From: Acidimicrobiia bacterium
Lineage (GTDB): Bacteria > Actinomycetota > Acidimicrobiia > Acidimicrobiales > CAIXPF01
NCBI GenBank assembly: GCA_947476745.1
Contig: CANJRG010000005.1
Span: 1 to 64,000 of the forward strand
Length of the DNA stretch: 64,000 bases
Direction: 5' to 3'
Position 1 is the stretch's first letter. Each line of letters begins with the position of its first letter. This document shows, in pieces, positions 17,040 to 24,422 of the stretch. Below the pieces are notes generated by a model. That model was not told the origin of the DNA and ran no database searches. It saw only the letters and a program-made list of their open reading frames with translations. The translations under genes and the position numbers were made by a program.

Positions 17040-18069
17040 CGACGTCGTCGCCTTCCGCCCGTTCGATCTGGATGGTGCCCTCGGACTCGAGGTTGCGGAT
17101 CACGTCCACGATGCGCTTCTGCGCCTCGACGATGTCCTTCTTGCGGACGTTGCGCACGAACTCGATCTCCTCCTGGAGGTTCTCCCGAGCCCGTTCCGAC
17201 AGGTTGCGGAACACCGCCTGGGCGACCTCGTCCTCCGCCTCCTTGAGCGCCACCACCAGGTCCCGGGTGTCGATGACCTTGAGCACTTCCTGGATCGCCC
17301 GGTTGTCGAGGCGGGTGAGATCACCGAAGGTGAACAGGGCGTCGCGGACCTTGTCGGCGAGGGCCTTGTCGCGCTCGCCGATACGGTCGAGCACGAGCTT
17401 CTCGGTGGCCTGGCTGGAGGAGTGCAGCACCTCGACGAGCAGGTCCATGCCTTCGAAGGCGGAGATCGGCTGGTTGAGCAGCGGCACGAGGCGGGTACGG
17501 AAATCGGCGTCGAGGTCCTCGACCACATCGGCGTGGACGTGCTCGAGGCTGGCGAGGCGCACCGCGACGTCGGCCTGCTTGTCAGGCGGGAAGCACTTGA
17601 GGATCTTGGCCGCCTGGGCCGGCTCCAGATGGGCCACTGCCAGGGCCACCAGCGAGGACGGCTCGGCCGTCAGCACCATGGCCGCCACCTCGGCGGTGGC
17701 ATCGGCGAGGTACCGGAAGCGCCGCTTGCGGCCGGGATCGAGCCGGTCGGCGAGCTCGGCGGCCCGCTCTGCCCCAAGGGTACGGGTGAGTAGGTCGATG
17801 GTGTAGGGCAGGCCGCCCTCGGCCATGAGCCGGCGGGCCACCAGTTCCTGGGCGAACTCGGTGAGGATCGCCTGCTTCTCGTCGTGGGAGAGGGTCTCGA
17901 TGGCCGCGGTCTCCGAGGCCAGGTTCTCCACCAGTTCGGGCGGCAGGTTACGCAGGAGCTTGGCGGCCCGCTCGGGGCCCAGGGCCACCAGCACGGCGGC
18001 CACCTTGCGGCGCTGCTCGGCGAGGTCCTCGCGAGCGGTCTTGTTGAGCGTGTTGTTCATGGCGTTCAC
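17032..18069 (-). CDS. fliG: Flagellar motor switch protein FliG
   Basis: 345 aa. FliG is the torque-generating ring protein contacting MotA. The N, middle and C domains are recognisable, with LLRNLPPELVENLASETAAI (N), PPDKQADVAVRLASL (middle) and the charged torque helix (TRLDNRAIQEVLKVIDTRDL) and AVFRNLSERARENLQEEIE (C). The GTG at 18069 overlaps the fliF stop (GTGA); an ATG three codons later is an alternative. Its usual partners FliM and FliN are not encoded in the window. Confidence 0.96.
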   Translation of the reverse strand: MNAMNNTLNKTAREDLAEQRRKVAAVLVALGPERAAKLLRNLPPELVENLASETAAIETLSHDEKQAILTEFAQELVARRLMAEGGLPYTIDLLTRTLGAERAAELADRLDPGRKRRFRYLADATAEVAAMVLTAEPSSLVALAVAHLEPAQAAKILKCFPPDKQADVAVRLASLEHVHADVVEDLDADFRTRLVPLLNQPISAFEGMDLLVEVLHSSSQATEKLVLDRIGERDKALADKVRDALFTFGDLTRLDNRAIQEVLKVIDTRDLVVALKEAEDEVAQAVFRNLSERARENLQEEIEFVRNVRKKDIVEAQKRIVDVIRNLESEGTIQIERAEGDDVDE

Positions 18070-19688
18070 GACCGCCGATCCGCAACCCAGCTACGCAGCA
18101 GAGCAGCAACGTCTTCCGGTTCCCGGTCGATGAGGTCGAGTACCTCCGTTGCCGGGTCGAGCGTCCGGCGGGACCCCAGCGGTGCCTTGTCGTTCCCGGC
18201 GCCGGCCGCGGCCAGGCGGTTCGCTGCAACCTGGCCGCCGGCCTCGCCGGGGCGCAGGACGCCGAAGGGCTCGGCGCTGCGGGAAAGGACCAGATCGTCG
18301 ACCACGTCCACCTCGTCGTCACGGGAGCGCAGGCCTTTGCGGAGGAACACCGCCACCAGGACCAGGACCAGCAGCGCACCGGCGGTCTTGGCGTAGCGCA
18401 TCATGGCGTCCTTGGACTGGGCCGACTCGACCGCCTTGACGGCGTCGTCGGCGGCCTTGGTGCTCTCGGTGTCGAACACCTGCGAGCGCACCGCTACCAC
18501 GTCACGGGCCTGATCGGGGCTGGCGTCGTTGACCTGGGCGCCGGTGGCGGCGATCACCAACTGGCGGATGTCGGCGAGGCCCTGCTGGTCGATGCCCAGC
18601 TTGTCGAGCGTGGCCTGGTCGACGGCGACCGCAACGGAGAGCTTCTGCACCTTGCCGGGCCCGGTCTTGGTCAGCGTCTCGGTCGAGCCGACGGCGACCG
18701 AGCTGGCATCGTCGGCCTTCTCGTAGCGCTGGTCGGCGACGGCGACGGCGATGCTCGTCCCGGTCACCCCGGCGACACCCGCAGGTACGGTGCCACTGGC
18801 ACCCTGGAAGGTCTCGCTGGCCTTCTGGGAGGCCACGACCACCGCGTTGTCCTTGTCGTAGGCGGTCTGCTTCGACTCGGTCTGGTTGAAGTTCATGTCG
18901 GCGTTGATCCGCACCACCGAGTGGCCGGCTCCGAGCATGGCGTCGAGCATGGTCTGGGCCTGGGCGGTGGTGGCCGCCTCGTACTTGCGGGCCATCTGCA
19001 TCGGGTCGGACCCCGAACCCATGCCGGCGACGGAGAGAATCTGGCCGGTCGTGTCGGTGACCGTCACGTTGTCGGTGGTGAGGCCCGGCACCGCCGAGGC
19101 CACCGTCTGCATGATCGCCCGGACCGACGTGGCGTCGAGGGCGCCGTTGGCGCCGATGAGCACCGAGGCCCGGGGAGCGGCCTGGTCGTCCTTGAACAGC
19201 GCCTTCTCGGGCAGCGACAGGTTGATCCGGGCGGTGTCGACGCCGTCCATCTGCATGATGGTGTTGGCCAGCTCGCCCTCGATGGCCCGCTTGTAGTCCA
19301 CCTGCTGCTTGAAGTCCGACACCGTCAGGCCCTGGCCGTCGAGCACGTCGTAGCCGGGCCGGGTCCCGTCGGTGGTCACGCCGGCGCTGCTCAGCGTCAG
19401 GTTTGCCCGGGCCAGATCGGCCTGGGCCACGCTCACCCCGGTGCCATTCGGGGACAGCTTGTAGGTGATCCCCGACTCGTCGAGGGCCGCGGTGACCTTG
19501 GCGGTCTGGCTCACCGAGGCGCCGGCGACCAGCACGCTGTAGGTCGGCTGGGACACCCAGCGAACCAGCGAGATCAGGCCCATCACGCTGACGACGGCGA
19601 GGCCGGCGAGGATCAGCATCTGCTGGGGGCTGAAGCTCTTGGCTGTCCGGGTCGCTCGGGCTCGTGCCGCATTGATGTCGAGTGCCAT
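18066..19688 (-). CDS. fliF: Flagellar MS-ring protein FliF
   Basis: 540 aa. FliF forms the membrane/supramembrane ring, the base on which the flagellum is built. It has two membrane helices (about residues 24-46, MLILAGLAVVSVMGLISLVR; and about 437-455, AGALLVLVLVAVFLRKGLR), the ring-building motif domains with VDTARINLSLPEKALFKDD, and a C-terminal tail for FliG. It is separated from fliE by 131 bp carrying three tandem GC-rich hairpins (19750-19827). Confidence 0.96.
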   Translation of the reverse strand: MALDINAARARATRTAKSFSPQQMLILAGLAVVSVMGLISLVRWVSQPTYSVLVAGASVSQTAKVTAALDESGITYKLSPNGTGVSVAQADLARANLTLSSAGVTTDGTRPGYDVLDGQGLTVSDFKQQVDYKRAIEGELANTIMQMDGVDTARINLSLPEKALFKDDQAAPRASVLIGANGALDATSVRAIMQTVASAVPGLTTDNVTVTDTTGQILSVAGMGSGSDPMQMARKYEAATTAQAQTMLDAMLGAGHSVVRINADMNFNQTESKQTAYDKDNAVVVASQKASETFQGASGTVPAGVAGVTGTSIAVAVADQRYEKADDASSVAVGSTETLTKTGPGKVQKLSVAVAVDQATLDKLGIDQQGLADIRQLVIAATGAQVNDASPDQARDVVAVRSQVFDTESTKAADDAVKAVESAQSKDAMMRYAKTAGALLVLVLVAVFLRKGLRSRDDEVDVVDDLVLSRSAEPFGVLRPGEAGGQVAANRLAAAGAGNDKAPLGSRRTLDPATEVLDLIDREPEDVAALLRSWVADRRS

Positions 19689-19749
19689 GGGAGTGCGTTA
19701 ACCACCTGGAGAAAGGGATGGAATCAGGACCGAAGGAGAACGGGTGGTA

Positions 19750-19827
19750 GGGGCCGTGGCCCCAACGTCAGAGCCGGGGCCGTGGCCCCAACGTCAGAGC
19801 CGGGGCCGTGGCCCCAACGTCAGAGCT
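19750..19827 (-). repeat. Three tandem 26-bp hairpin repeats between fliE and fliF
   Basis: Units at 19750-19775, 19776-19801 and 19802-19827, nearly identical (last base C, C, T). Each contains GGGGCCGTGGCCCC, a self-pairing 6-bp stem, followed by AACGTCAGAGC. The third unit includes the fliE stop codon, so the array begins at the end of fliE. In the transcript it forms three consecutive stem-loops before fliF; it may trim or stabilise mRNA, or set the FliE:FliF ratio. Confidence 0.85.
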
Positions 19828-20149
19828 GGGTGCGCATGACTTCCTGGAAGGCGCTGAGCAGCTGGTTGCGCATCGCCACCGTGAGCTGCACGCCGAGCTG
19901 CGCCTTGGACGAGGCGACGGTGAACTCGTGAATGTCGGTGAGCTCGCCGGTCGCCAGCTGCTGGCTCAGCTTCGAGGCGCTGTCGATGGAGTCCTGGACA
20001 CCGCGCAGGGCGTTGGAGAAGCTGGAGGGCAGCACCGAGTTGACCGGCGACGCCTTGGCCGACGGGCTCAGCGGTCCGATCGAGTTGATCGGGCTGATCG
20101 CACCGAGCGAGCCGAGACCCGAGACGGGGGCGATGGCGGAAACAGCCAT
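19820..20149 (-). CDS. fliE: Flagellar hook-basal body complex protein FliE
   Basis: 109 aa. FliE is the adaptor between the MS ring and the proximal rod. The C-terminal pattern TVASSKAQLGVQLTVAMRNQ, followed by LLSAFQEVMR, is the family signature (ELT.V..A..KA...LQL...VRNK...AYQEI..). The N-terminus is Ser/Pro/Gly-rich. The gene starts one base after the flgC stop. The last bases overlap the third unit of the tandem hairpin repeat. Confidence 0.93.
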   Translation of the reverse strand: MAVSAIAPVSGLGSLGAISPINSIGPLSPSAKASPVNSVLPSSFSNALRGVQDSIDSASKLSQQLATGELTDIHEFTVASSKAQLGVQLTVAMRNQLLSAFQEVMRTQL

Positions 20150-20150
20150 G

Positions 20151-20567
20151 TCACTTCACTCCGATGCTGAGCGCGGCCTTGTAGGCGTCGCGCATGCGGT
20201 CCATCACGGAAAGGTTCGCCTGGTAGCTGCGCTGGGCGATCAGCAGGTTGGTCATCTCGACCGACAGGTCGACGACCGGTCGCTTGACGTAGCCCGGGTT
20301 GGCGCTGTTGGCGTCGCCGGCGAGCGGGTTGTCCGGTTCGAACACCAGCTCGTAGGCCGTGTCGTCCGCGACGATGCCCGACACCGCGGCACCCCGGCTG
20401 TCGCCGTTGTTGTACGCCTGGGCCACCACGAGACGGGCCCGGAACGGTTCCTCGTCGAAGGGACGGACCGTGTTGACGTTGGCCACGTTGTCGGAGATGG
20501 CGTCCAGCCAGATCCGGCTGACCTTGGTACCGCTGGCGCTGGTGTCCAGCGCAGAGAACATGCCCAT
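20151..20567 (-). CDS. flgC: Flagellar basal-body rod protein FlgC
   Basis: 138 aa; start ATG at 20567, two bases after the flgB stop. FlgC is a proximal rod subunit. The N-terminal axial motif is MFSALDTSASGTKVSRIWLD followed by DNVANVNTVRP (asparagine-rich ANVNT), and the C-terminal YVKRPVVDLSVEMTNLLIAQ, then RSYQANLSVMDRMRDA, is typical. The frame is open upstream but overlaps flgB, so that part is not coding. Confidence 0.94.
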   Translation of the reverse strand: MGMFSALDTSASGTKVSRIWLDAISDNVANVNTVRPFDEEPFRARLVVAQAYNNGDSRGAAVSGIVADDTAYELVFEPDNPLAGDANSANPGYVKRPVVDLSVEMTNLLIAQRSYQANLSVMDRMRDAYKAALSIGVK

Positions 20568-20569
20568 GA

Positions 20570-20917
20570 TCAGCGCCCGATCGCGGTGCTGATCAGGCCC
20601 AGCCGGGCGTTGACAGCCCCGACGATCGCCTCGTAGTGCAGGCCGGACTTCACCAGGGCCGTGGTCTCCTCCTCGAGGGAGACCTGGTTGCCGTTGAGGC
20701 TCGCCCACGGAGTCCCCGGCACCTGTCCGATGGAGACCTTGGCGTTGCCCTTGCCGTTCAGCGCCTTCGCCAGGGACCCCTCGAACTCGACGCGTGTGGC
20801 GGCGAACCCGGGGGTGTTGACATTGGCGATGTTGTTGGATGTGGCCCGCTGTCGCTGTGCCTCGCCAGCCAGGCCGATCTCCAGAGCGGCCTGGGTGCGA
20901 TCAGTGAAGATCTGCAT
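20570..20917 (-). CDS. flgB: Flagellar basal-body rod protein FlgB
   Basis: 115 aa. FlgB is a proximal rod subunit and the first gene of the flgB-fliL operon. The rod signature is NIANVNTPGFAATRVEFE. The ATG at 20917 lies 16 bp downstream of the 14-bp palindrome, in a leader with no other gene. Confidence 0.93.
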   Translation of the reverse strand: MQIFTDRTQAALEIGLAGEAQRQRATSNNIANVNTPGFAATRVEFEGSLAKALNGKGNAKVSIGQVPGTPWASLNGNQVSLEEETTALVKSGLHYEAIVGAVNARLGLISTAIGR

Positions 20918-20933
20918 GGCCTAGTCATCGACC

Positions 20934-20947
20934 AGGACCATGGTCCT
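20934..20947. promoter_or_regulatory. Palindrome AGGACCATGGTCCT upstream of flgB
   Basis: A perfect 14-bp palindrome 16 bp before the flgB ATG. The same element with one centre base changed (AGGACCATCGTCCT) is found before fliC (24399-24412) and between csrA and the M15 peptidase gene (45946-45959). Just upstream on the minus strand is TTTGATTTAAGT, an AT-rich stretch that may be the -10 region, so the palindrome would overlap the transcription start. Likely an operator of a flagellar regulator. The 20918-21035 gap holds nothing else recognisable. Confidence 0.6.
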
Positions 20948-21035
20948 ACTTAAATCAAACTCCCAACCTGGTGGATAGGCCCAAGAGCCCAGCAGCGCCG
21001 GGAGTCACGCCGTGGCGGTCTCACCGGCGGGGGAG

Positions 21036-21296
21036 TCAGCTGTAGGGAGAGGTCCGCGTCGGTGCCGGGCGGCGGTCGCGATCGTCGCGCAGCATGCGCA
21101 TCGCGGTCTCGAGCCGGGCGATGCGTTGCAGCGCCACCTGGGCGCGGACCCGCTGGTCATCGGTCATCGACGACGCCGGCAGCGGCAGCGCATGGAAACT
21201 GCCGTCCACCGTCTGGCCGACAAGGGCGGCCTCCTCGCGGGCCAGCCGGGCCTCGAGCACATCGAGCGCATCGTCCCAGCATGCAACCACGTTCAC
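21036..21296 (-). CDS. Small protein in the FliT position
   Basis: 86 aa from a GTG at 21296 that overlaps the fliS stop (GTGA). Predicted helical, with ALDVLEARLAREEAALVG and VRAQVALQRIARLETAMRML, ending in an Arg-rich tail. No clear family by sequence, but fliD-fliS-fliT is a common order and FliT proteins are short helical chaperones of FliD, so a FliT-like role is a reasonable guess. The frame continues upstream inside fliS, where it is a shadow. Confidence 0.65.
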   Translation of the reverse strand: MNVVACWDDALDVLEARLAREEAALVGQTVDGSFHALPLPASSMTDDQRVRAQVALQRIARLETAMRMLRDDRDRRPAPTRTSPYS

Positions 21297-21694
21297 GCGC
21301 TCATCCGCTCGCCGGGCAGCTGCGGCTGACCGAGGCACGCGCTCCCCCAGGCATCGCGCAGCGGCAGCAGCAGCTCGACACAGCGCATCACCAGCAGCGG
21401 GTCACGCCCGACGTTGGCCGCAACCAGCTGATGCCAGATGAACTCGTAGATCCGGTCGAGTTCGCTGGCCACCCGGCCTCCGGCCGCGAAGTCGAGGGCG
21501 CACCGTAACTCGGTCACGATGCGCTGGGCCTTGAGCAGCTGCTCAGAAGCCTCCAACCGTCGGCCGCTGGCCTCGGCATCGGCGGAACGGCGCATGGCCG
21601 CGATCGCACCGTCCAAAAGCATGGCGACCAGCTGGGCGGGCGTGGCCGTCGCCATGCGGTTCTTGACGTACTGGTTGATGGCAGCTTGCGACAT
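21293..21694 (-). CDS. fliS: Flagellin export chaperone FliS
   Basis: 133 aa, normal length. FliS binds the C-terminus of flagellin in the cytoplasm and blocks premature polymerisation. The opening INQYVKNRMATATPAQLVAM followed by LLDGAI is the family hallmark (Y....V.TASP.ELI.MLYDGAI), with AQRIVTELRCALDFAAGG later. It lies 51 bp after fliD on the same strand. Confidence 0.93.
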   Translation of the reverse strand: MSQAAINQYVKNRMATATPAQLVAMLLDGAIAAMRRSADAEASGRRLEASEQLLKAQRIVTELRCALDFAAGGRVASELDRIYEFIWHQLVAANVGRDPLLVMRCVELLLPLRDAWGSACLGQPQLPGERMSA

Positions 21695-21745
21695 GGGGCT
21701 CTCTGGTAAAGGGATGAGCGGAGGTCAGGGATACAGTGCTGACGA

Positions 21746-23290
21746 TTAGCCGAGCGAGCGGGAAAGACCGTTGGCTTGGCTCGACAGCTGAGCCATCGTC
21801 GTTTCGAGTGAGGTGTACTGCCGGCGGATGCGGCTTTCGACCACGCTGAGCCGCTGATCCTCGAGGAGGACCCGCGCCTTCAAGCCGTTGATGGAACTCT
21901 GCGCCGCGTTCATTGCGCCGCTGACCATTCCCGTGGTGTCGACCAACTGCTTGACGGTCTCGTACAACGTCCCGAAGACGCCTTTCACGGTTCCGCCGTC
22001 GCCGGCGAGCAACCGGACCGCGCCGGCGTAGTCGTTGTTGATGGCGCTGCGGAGTTTGGTCTCGTCGAGGCTGTATCGACCGTCCCGATCGAGCGCGATG
22101 CCGATCTCGCTGAGCACCTGGAGTTCCTGACTGGTGTCGCTGTAGCCCATGGCCGCCACCAACGTCGAGGACACGCGACGCAACCGGGAGTCGCCGCCGA
22201 GCGTGCCGAGCGTCCTGCTGTCAGCGTTGACGGTGCTCGCCGACTTGGCTGCGCCGATCACGGTGTTGAGTGCGTCGACCACCGATCCCGCGGCGTCGAC
22301 GAGGGACTGTTCGTCACGGCTGACGGAGACGGTGACGTCGGTGTCGATGTCGGCGGCGAGCAGGTCGAGGGTGACCCCAGGGATCAGGTCGGTCACATGG
22401 TTGCTCGACCGGGAGATCGTGGTCACCCCGTCGGCCAGGGTGAGCTCCGCATCGCTGGCGGCACGCAGGGTGGTGAAGGTTTTGGAGGACAATCCCGAGA
22501 GGTTCGACAGGTCCATGGTCACCGCGTGGTCTAGGCCGGCCTCCTGGGCCGAGACCACGAACTTCGACGGGGTGGCGGTGCCGTCCTTGGTGTTGACCGC
22601 AGCGGCCGAGACCCCGGCATTGACGTTGTTGATGGCCGTGGCGAACTGGCTCAGCGTGGTCGTCCCCGTGGTCTCCACCACGCCGATCTTGGCGGCCCCG
22701 ACCGCAAGCGTGCCGACCGAGAAGGTGGCGCTGTTGCCCGCGTTGTCGGAGAGCGTGATGGGGCCGGTCTTGGATACCGTCTGTTCCTTGCCGCCGAAGG
22801 TGACGGTGGCGGTGCTGGCGCCGACCTCCGAGACGGTGATCTCGTACTTCCCGACGGCGAGGTCGCTGGCGTCGGTGACGGTCAGGCCGACACCGGACAG
22901 GCCAGAGGCCACATGGGCCTTGCCTGCTCCCACCAGGTCGGTCACCTCGGTGAAGCCGGCGGCCATCTTCTGCTGGGCGGCGGCAAGCTGGGTGACCCGG
23001 AAGGTGAGGCTCGTGGGCGCAGCGGTGGAGCTGGCCTTGGCGAACACCAGCGACTCGTCATCGGAGCTTGCCGTTGCACTGGCGACCTTGGTCGGGGTGG
23101 AGACGGCGTTGACCGCCGACTTCAGGGCTCCGAGCTTGGTCTTGAGGTCCTGCCAGGTCGACAACTGTTTGCTGTAGGTGTTCTGCTTCGCCACCAAGCG
23201 GTTGCGGGGGGCCTGTTCGGCCGCCAGCAACGAATTGATGATCTCGCTGGTATTGAGGCCTGATGCCAGGCCCCCAATGCTGCTCGGCAT
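21746..23290 (-). CDS. fliD: Flagellar filament cap protein FliD
   Basis: 514 aa; start ATG at 23290, chosen because AGAGGAGAG precedes it and the product begins MPSSIGGLASGLNTSEIINS, the canonical FliD N-terminus. FliD caps the filament tip and inserts flagellin subunits. The C-terminal domain (VDTTGMVSGAMNAAQSSING followed by LKARVLLEDQRLSVVESRIR) is conserved. A 24-base upstream GTG is possible but would lie over the ribosome site. Confidence 0.94.
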   Translation of the reverse strand: MPSSIGGLASGLNTSEIINSLLAAEQAPRNRLVAKQNTYSKQLSTWQDLKTKLGALKSAVNAVSTPTKVASATASSDDESLVFAKASSTAAPTSLTFRVTQLAAAQQKMAAGFTEVTDLVGAGKAHVASGLSGVGLTVTDASDLAVGKYEITVSEVGASTATVTFGGKEQTVSKTGPITLSDNAGNSATFSVGTLAVGAAKIGVVETTGTTTLSQFATAINNVNAGVSAAAVNTKDGTATPSKFVVSAQEAGLDHAVTMDLSNLSGLSSKTFTTLRAASDAELTLADGVTTISRSSNHVTDLIPGVTLDLLAADIDTDVTVSVSRDEQSLVDAAGSVVDALNTVIGAAKSASTVNADSRTLGTLGGDSRLRRVSSTLVAAMGYSDTSQELQVLSEIGIALDRDGRYSLDETKLRSAINNDYAGAVRLLAGDGGTVKGVFGTLYETVKQLVDTTGMVSGAMNAAQSSINGLKARVLLEDQRLSVVESRIRRQYTSLETTMAQLSSQANGLSRSLG

Positions 23291-23366
23291 CGCACTCTCC
23301 TCTTGAACGTGCACTGCGCTGACGACGATGTTTCGGCTGTTTCGCCGGGCTTCTCCATCCCCTACC

Positions 23367-23401
23367 GGGGGGTGAAGCGGTTCAGGGTCCGCTTCACCCC
23401 C
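23367..23401 (-). terminator. Terminator of fliC
   Basis: GGGGGTGAAGCGG / CCGCTTCACCCCC, 13-bp stem with an 8-base loop, about 50 bp after the fliC stop and before fliD. It isolates the highly expressed flagellin transcript. The DNA between it and fliD has no recognisable CAAA/CAAG-N15-GCCG promoter. Confidence 0.7.
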
Positions 23402-23448
23402 GTCCAGTAGGTTCTCTCAGCTCAGGACGTCGAGGATCGCCGAGCCTG

Positions 23449-24279
23449 TTATCGCAGGAGCTGGAGAACCGACTGAGGGACCGTGTTGGCCTGGGCCAGC
23501 ATGGCGGTGCCGGCCTGCACCATGATCTGGTGTCGGGTGAATTTCACCATTTCGGCGGCGATGTCGAGGTCGCGGATACGGGACTCCGACGACTGCAGGT
23601 TCTCGGAGGTCACGTTCAGGTTGGCGATCGTGTGCTCCATGCGGTTCTGCTGGGCGCCGAGGCCAGCCCGCAGCTGGTTGATGTTGTCGATGGCGTCGCG
23701 GATGGATTCAATCGCCCCCGATGCACCGGTGGTCAGGTCGATGGCGCTGAGGTCCACATTCGCGGCGGTGCTGACGCCGTTCTGCAGCGAGGCCGAGGAC
23801 AGGTCCTGGGTGGTCACCGAGATGGTGTCGCTGCTCTGGGTGCCGACCTGGAAGATGACAGCACCCGAGCTGAACACCGCCTTGCCGGCGAACTTGGTGG
23901 ACGAACCGATGCTGTCGATCTGCGCGAGCAGCTCGCTCAGCTCGGACTGCTCGGCCTCACCGTCACTGGTGGCGGTGTTCGCCGCGGAGACGGCCAGCTC
24001 GTTCATGCGCTGCAGGATGCTGGTGACCTCGTCGAGGGCGCCTTCGGCGGTCTGCACGAAGCTGATGCCGTCCTGGGCGTTGTTCACCGCGGTGTTGATA
24101 CCACGGATGTCCGCACGGAGCCGCTCGCTCTTGGACAGACCGGCGGCGTCATCGGACGCCCGGTTGATGCGGAAGCCGCTGGAGAGGCGCTCCATCGACT
24201 TGTTGAGCTGGCCGTCGCTGATTGTCAGGTTCCGGTGGGCGGAGATCGCCATCGTGTTCTGGTTGATACGCAGGCTCAT
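23449..24279 (-). CDS. fliC: Flagellin FliC
   Basis: 276 aa, a minimal flagellin with only the D0/D1 core and no D2/D3 surface domain. N-terminal MSLRINQNTMAISAHRNL and ERLSSGFRINRASDDAAGLS, and C-terminal ENLQSSESRIRDLDIAAEMV followed by QIMVQAGTAMLAQANTVPQ, are canonical. LQRMNELAVSAAN is the segment corresponding to the TLR5 site. Ser/Thr-rich stretches at about 130-190 could be glycosylated, in keeping with the adjacent glycosyltransferases. It is the only flagellin here. It has a sigma-28-like promoter and a structured leader with a CsrA-type site. Confidence 0.97.
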   Translation of the reverse strand: MSLRINQNTMAISAHRNLTISDGQLNKSMERLSSGFRINRASDDAAGLSKSERLRADIRGINTAVNNAQDGISFVQTAEGALDEVTSILQRMNELAVSAANTATSDGEAEQSELSELLAQIDSIGSSTKFAGKAVFSSGAVIFQVGTQSSDTISVTTQDLSSASLQNGVSTAANVDLSAIDLTTGASGAIESIRDAIDNINQLRAGLGAQQNRMEHTIANLNVTSENLQSSESRIRDLDIAAEMVKFTRHQIMVQAGTAMLAQANTVPQSVLQLLR

Positions 24280-24337
24280 GTTGATCTTCCTTGAGGCTCG
24301 GGTTGTTTCCTGCCCGACATCCGTGTCGGGCCGAGCC
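24280..24337 (-). promoter_or_regulatory. fliC mRNA leader with CsrA-type binding hairpin
   Basis: Minus-strand RNA. Inner hairpin CCCGACACGGAUGUCGGG (24313-24330): 6-bp stem and hexaloop ACGGAU, matching the CsrA consensus RUACARGGAUGU at its core. An outer 7-bp helix, GGCUCGG (24331-24337) with CCGAGCC (24295-24301), encloses it. Immediately downstream is AAGGAAG (24287-24292), the ribosome site, which contains a second GGA; another GGA lies between. This mirrors the two-site hag leader of Bacillus subtilis. csrA and fliW are both in the window. Confidence 0.75.
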
Positions 24338-24339
24338 TG

Positions 24340-24366
24340 TCTACGGCGCTGGCTCAGCGTCGCTTG
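24340..24366 (-). promoter_or_regulatory. Sigma-28-like promoter of fliC
   Basis: Minus strand: CAAG (24363-24366), 15 bases, GCCGTAGA (24340-24347). It also shares the flank TCAA.CGA.GC with the site before the ACP gene. A start a few bases downstream would give a leader of about 55 bases that begins with the outer helix of the CsrA structure. Confidence 0.6.
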
Positions 24367-24398
24367 AGATCACCGGTCTGCTTTCCCACCAGTACAGG

Positions 24399-24412
24399 AG
24401 GACCATCGTCCT
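24399..24412. promoter_or_regulatory. Palindrome AGGACCATCGTCCT between the glycosyltransferase gene and fliC
   Basis: Identical in all 14 bases to 45946-45959 and with one difference from 20934-20947. It lies 10 bp past the glycosyltransferase stop and 119 bp before the fliC ATG, upstream of the sigma-28-like -35 element. Probably an operator site; because it can also form a short stem it might alternatively terminate the upstream gene. Confidence 0.55.
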
Positions 24413-24422
24413 CTTGCCAGCC

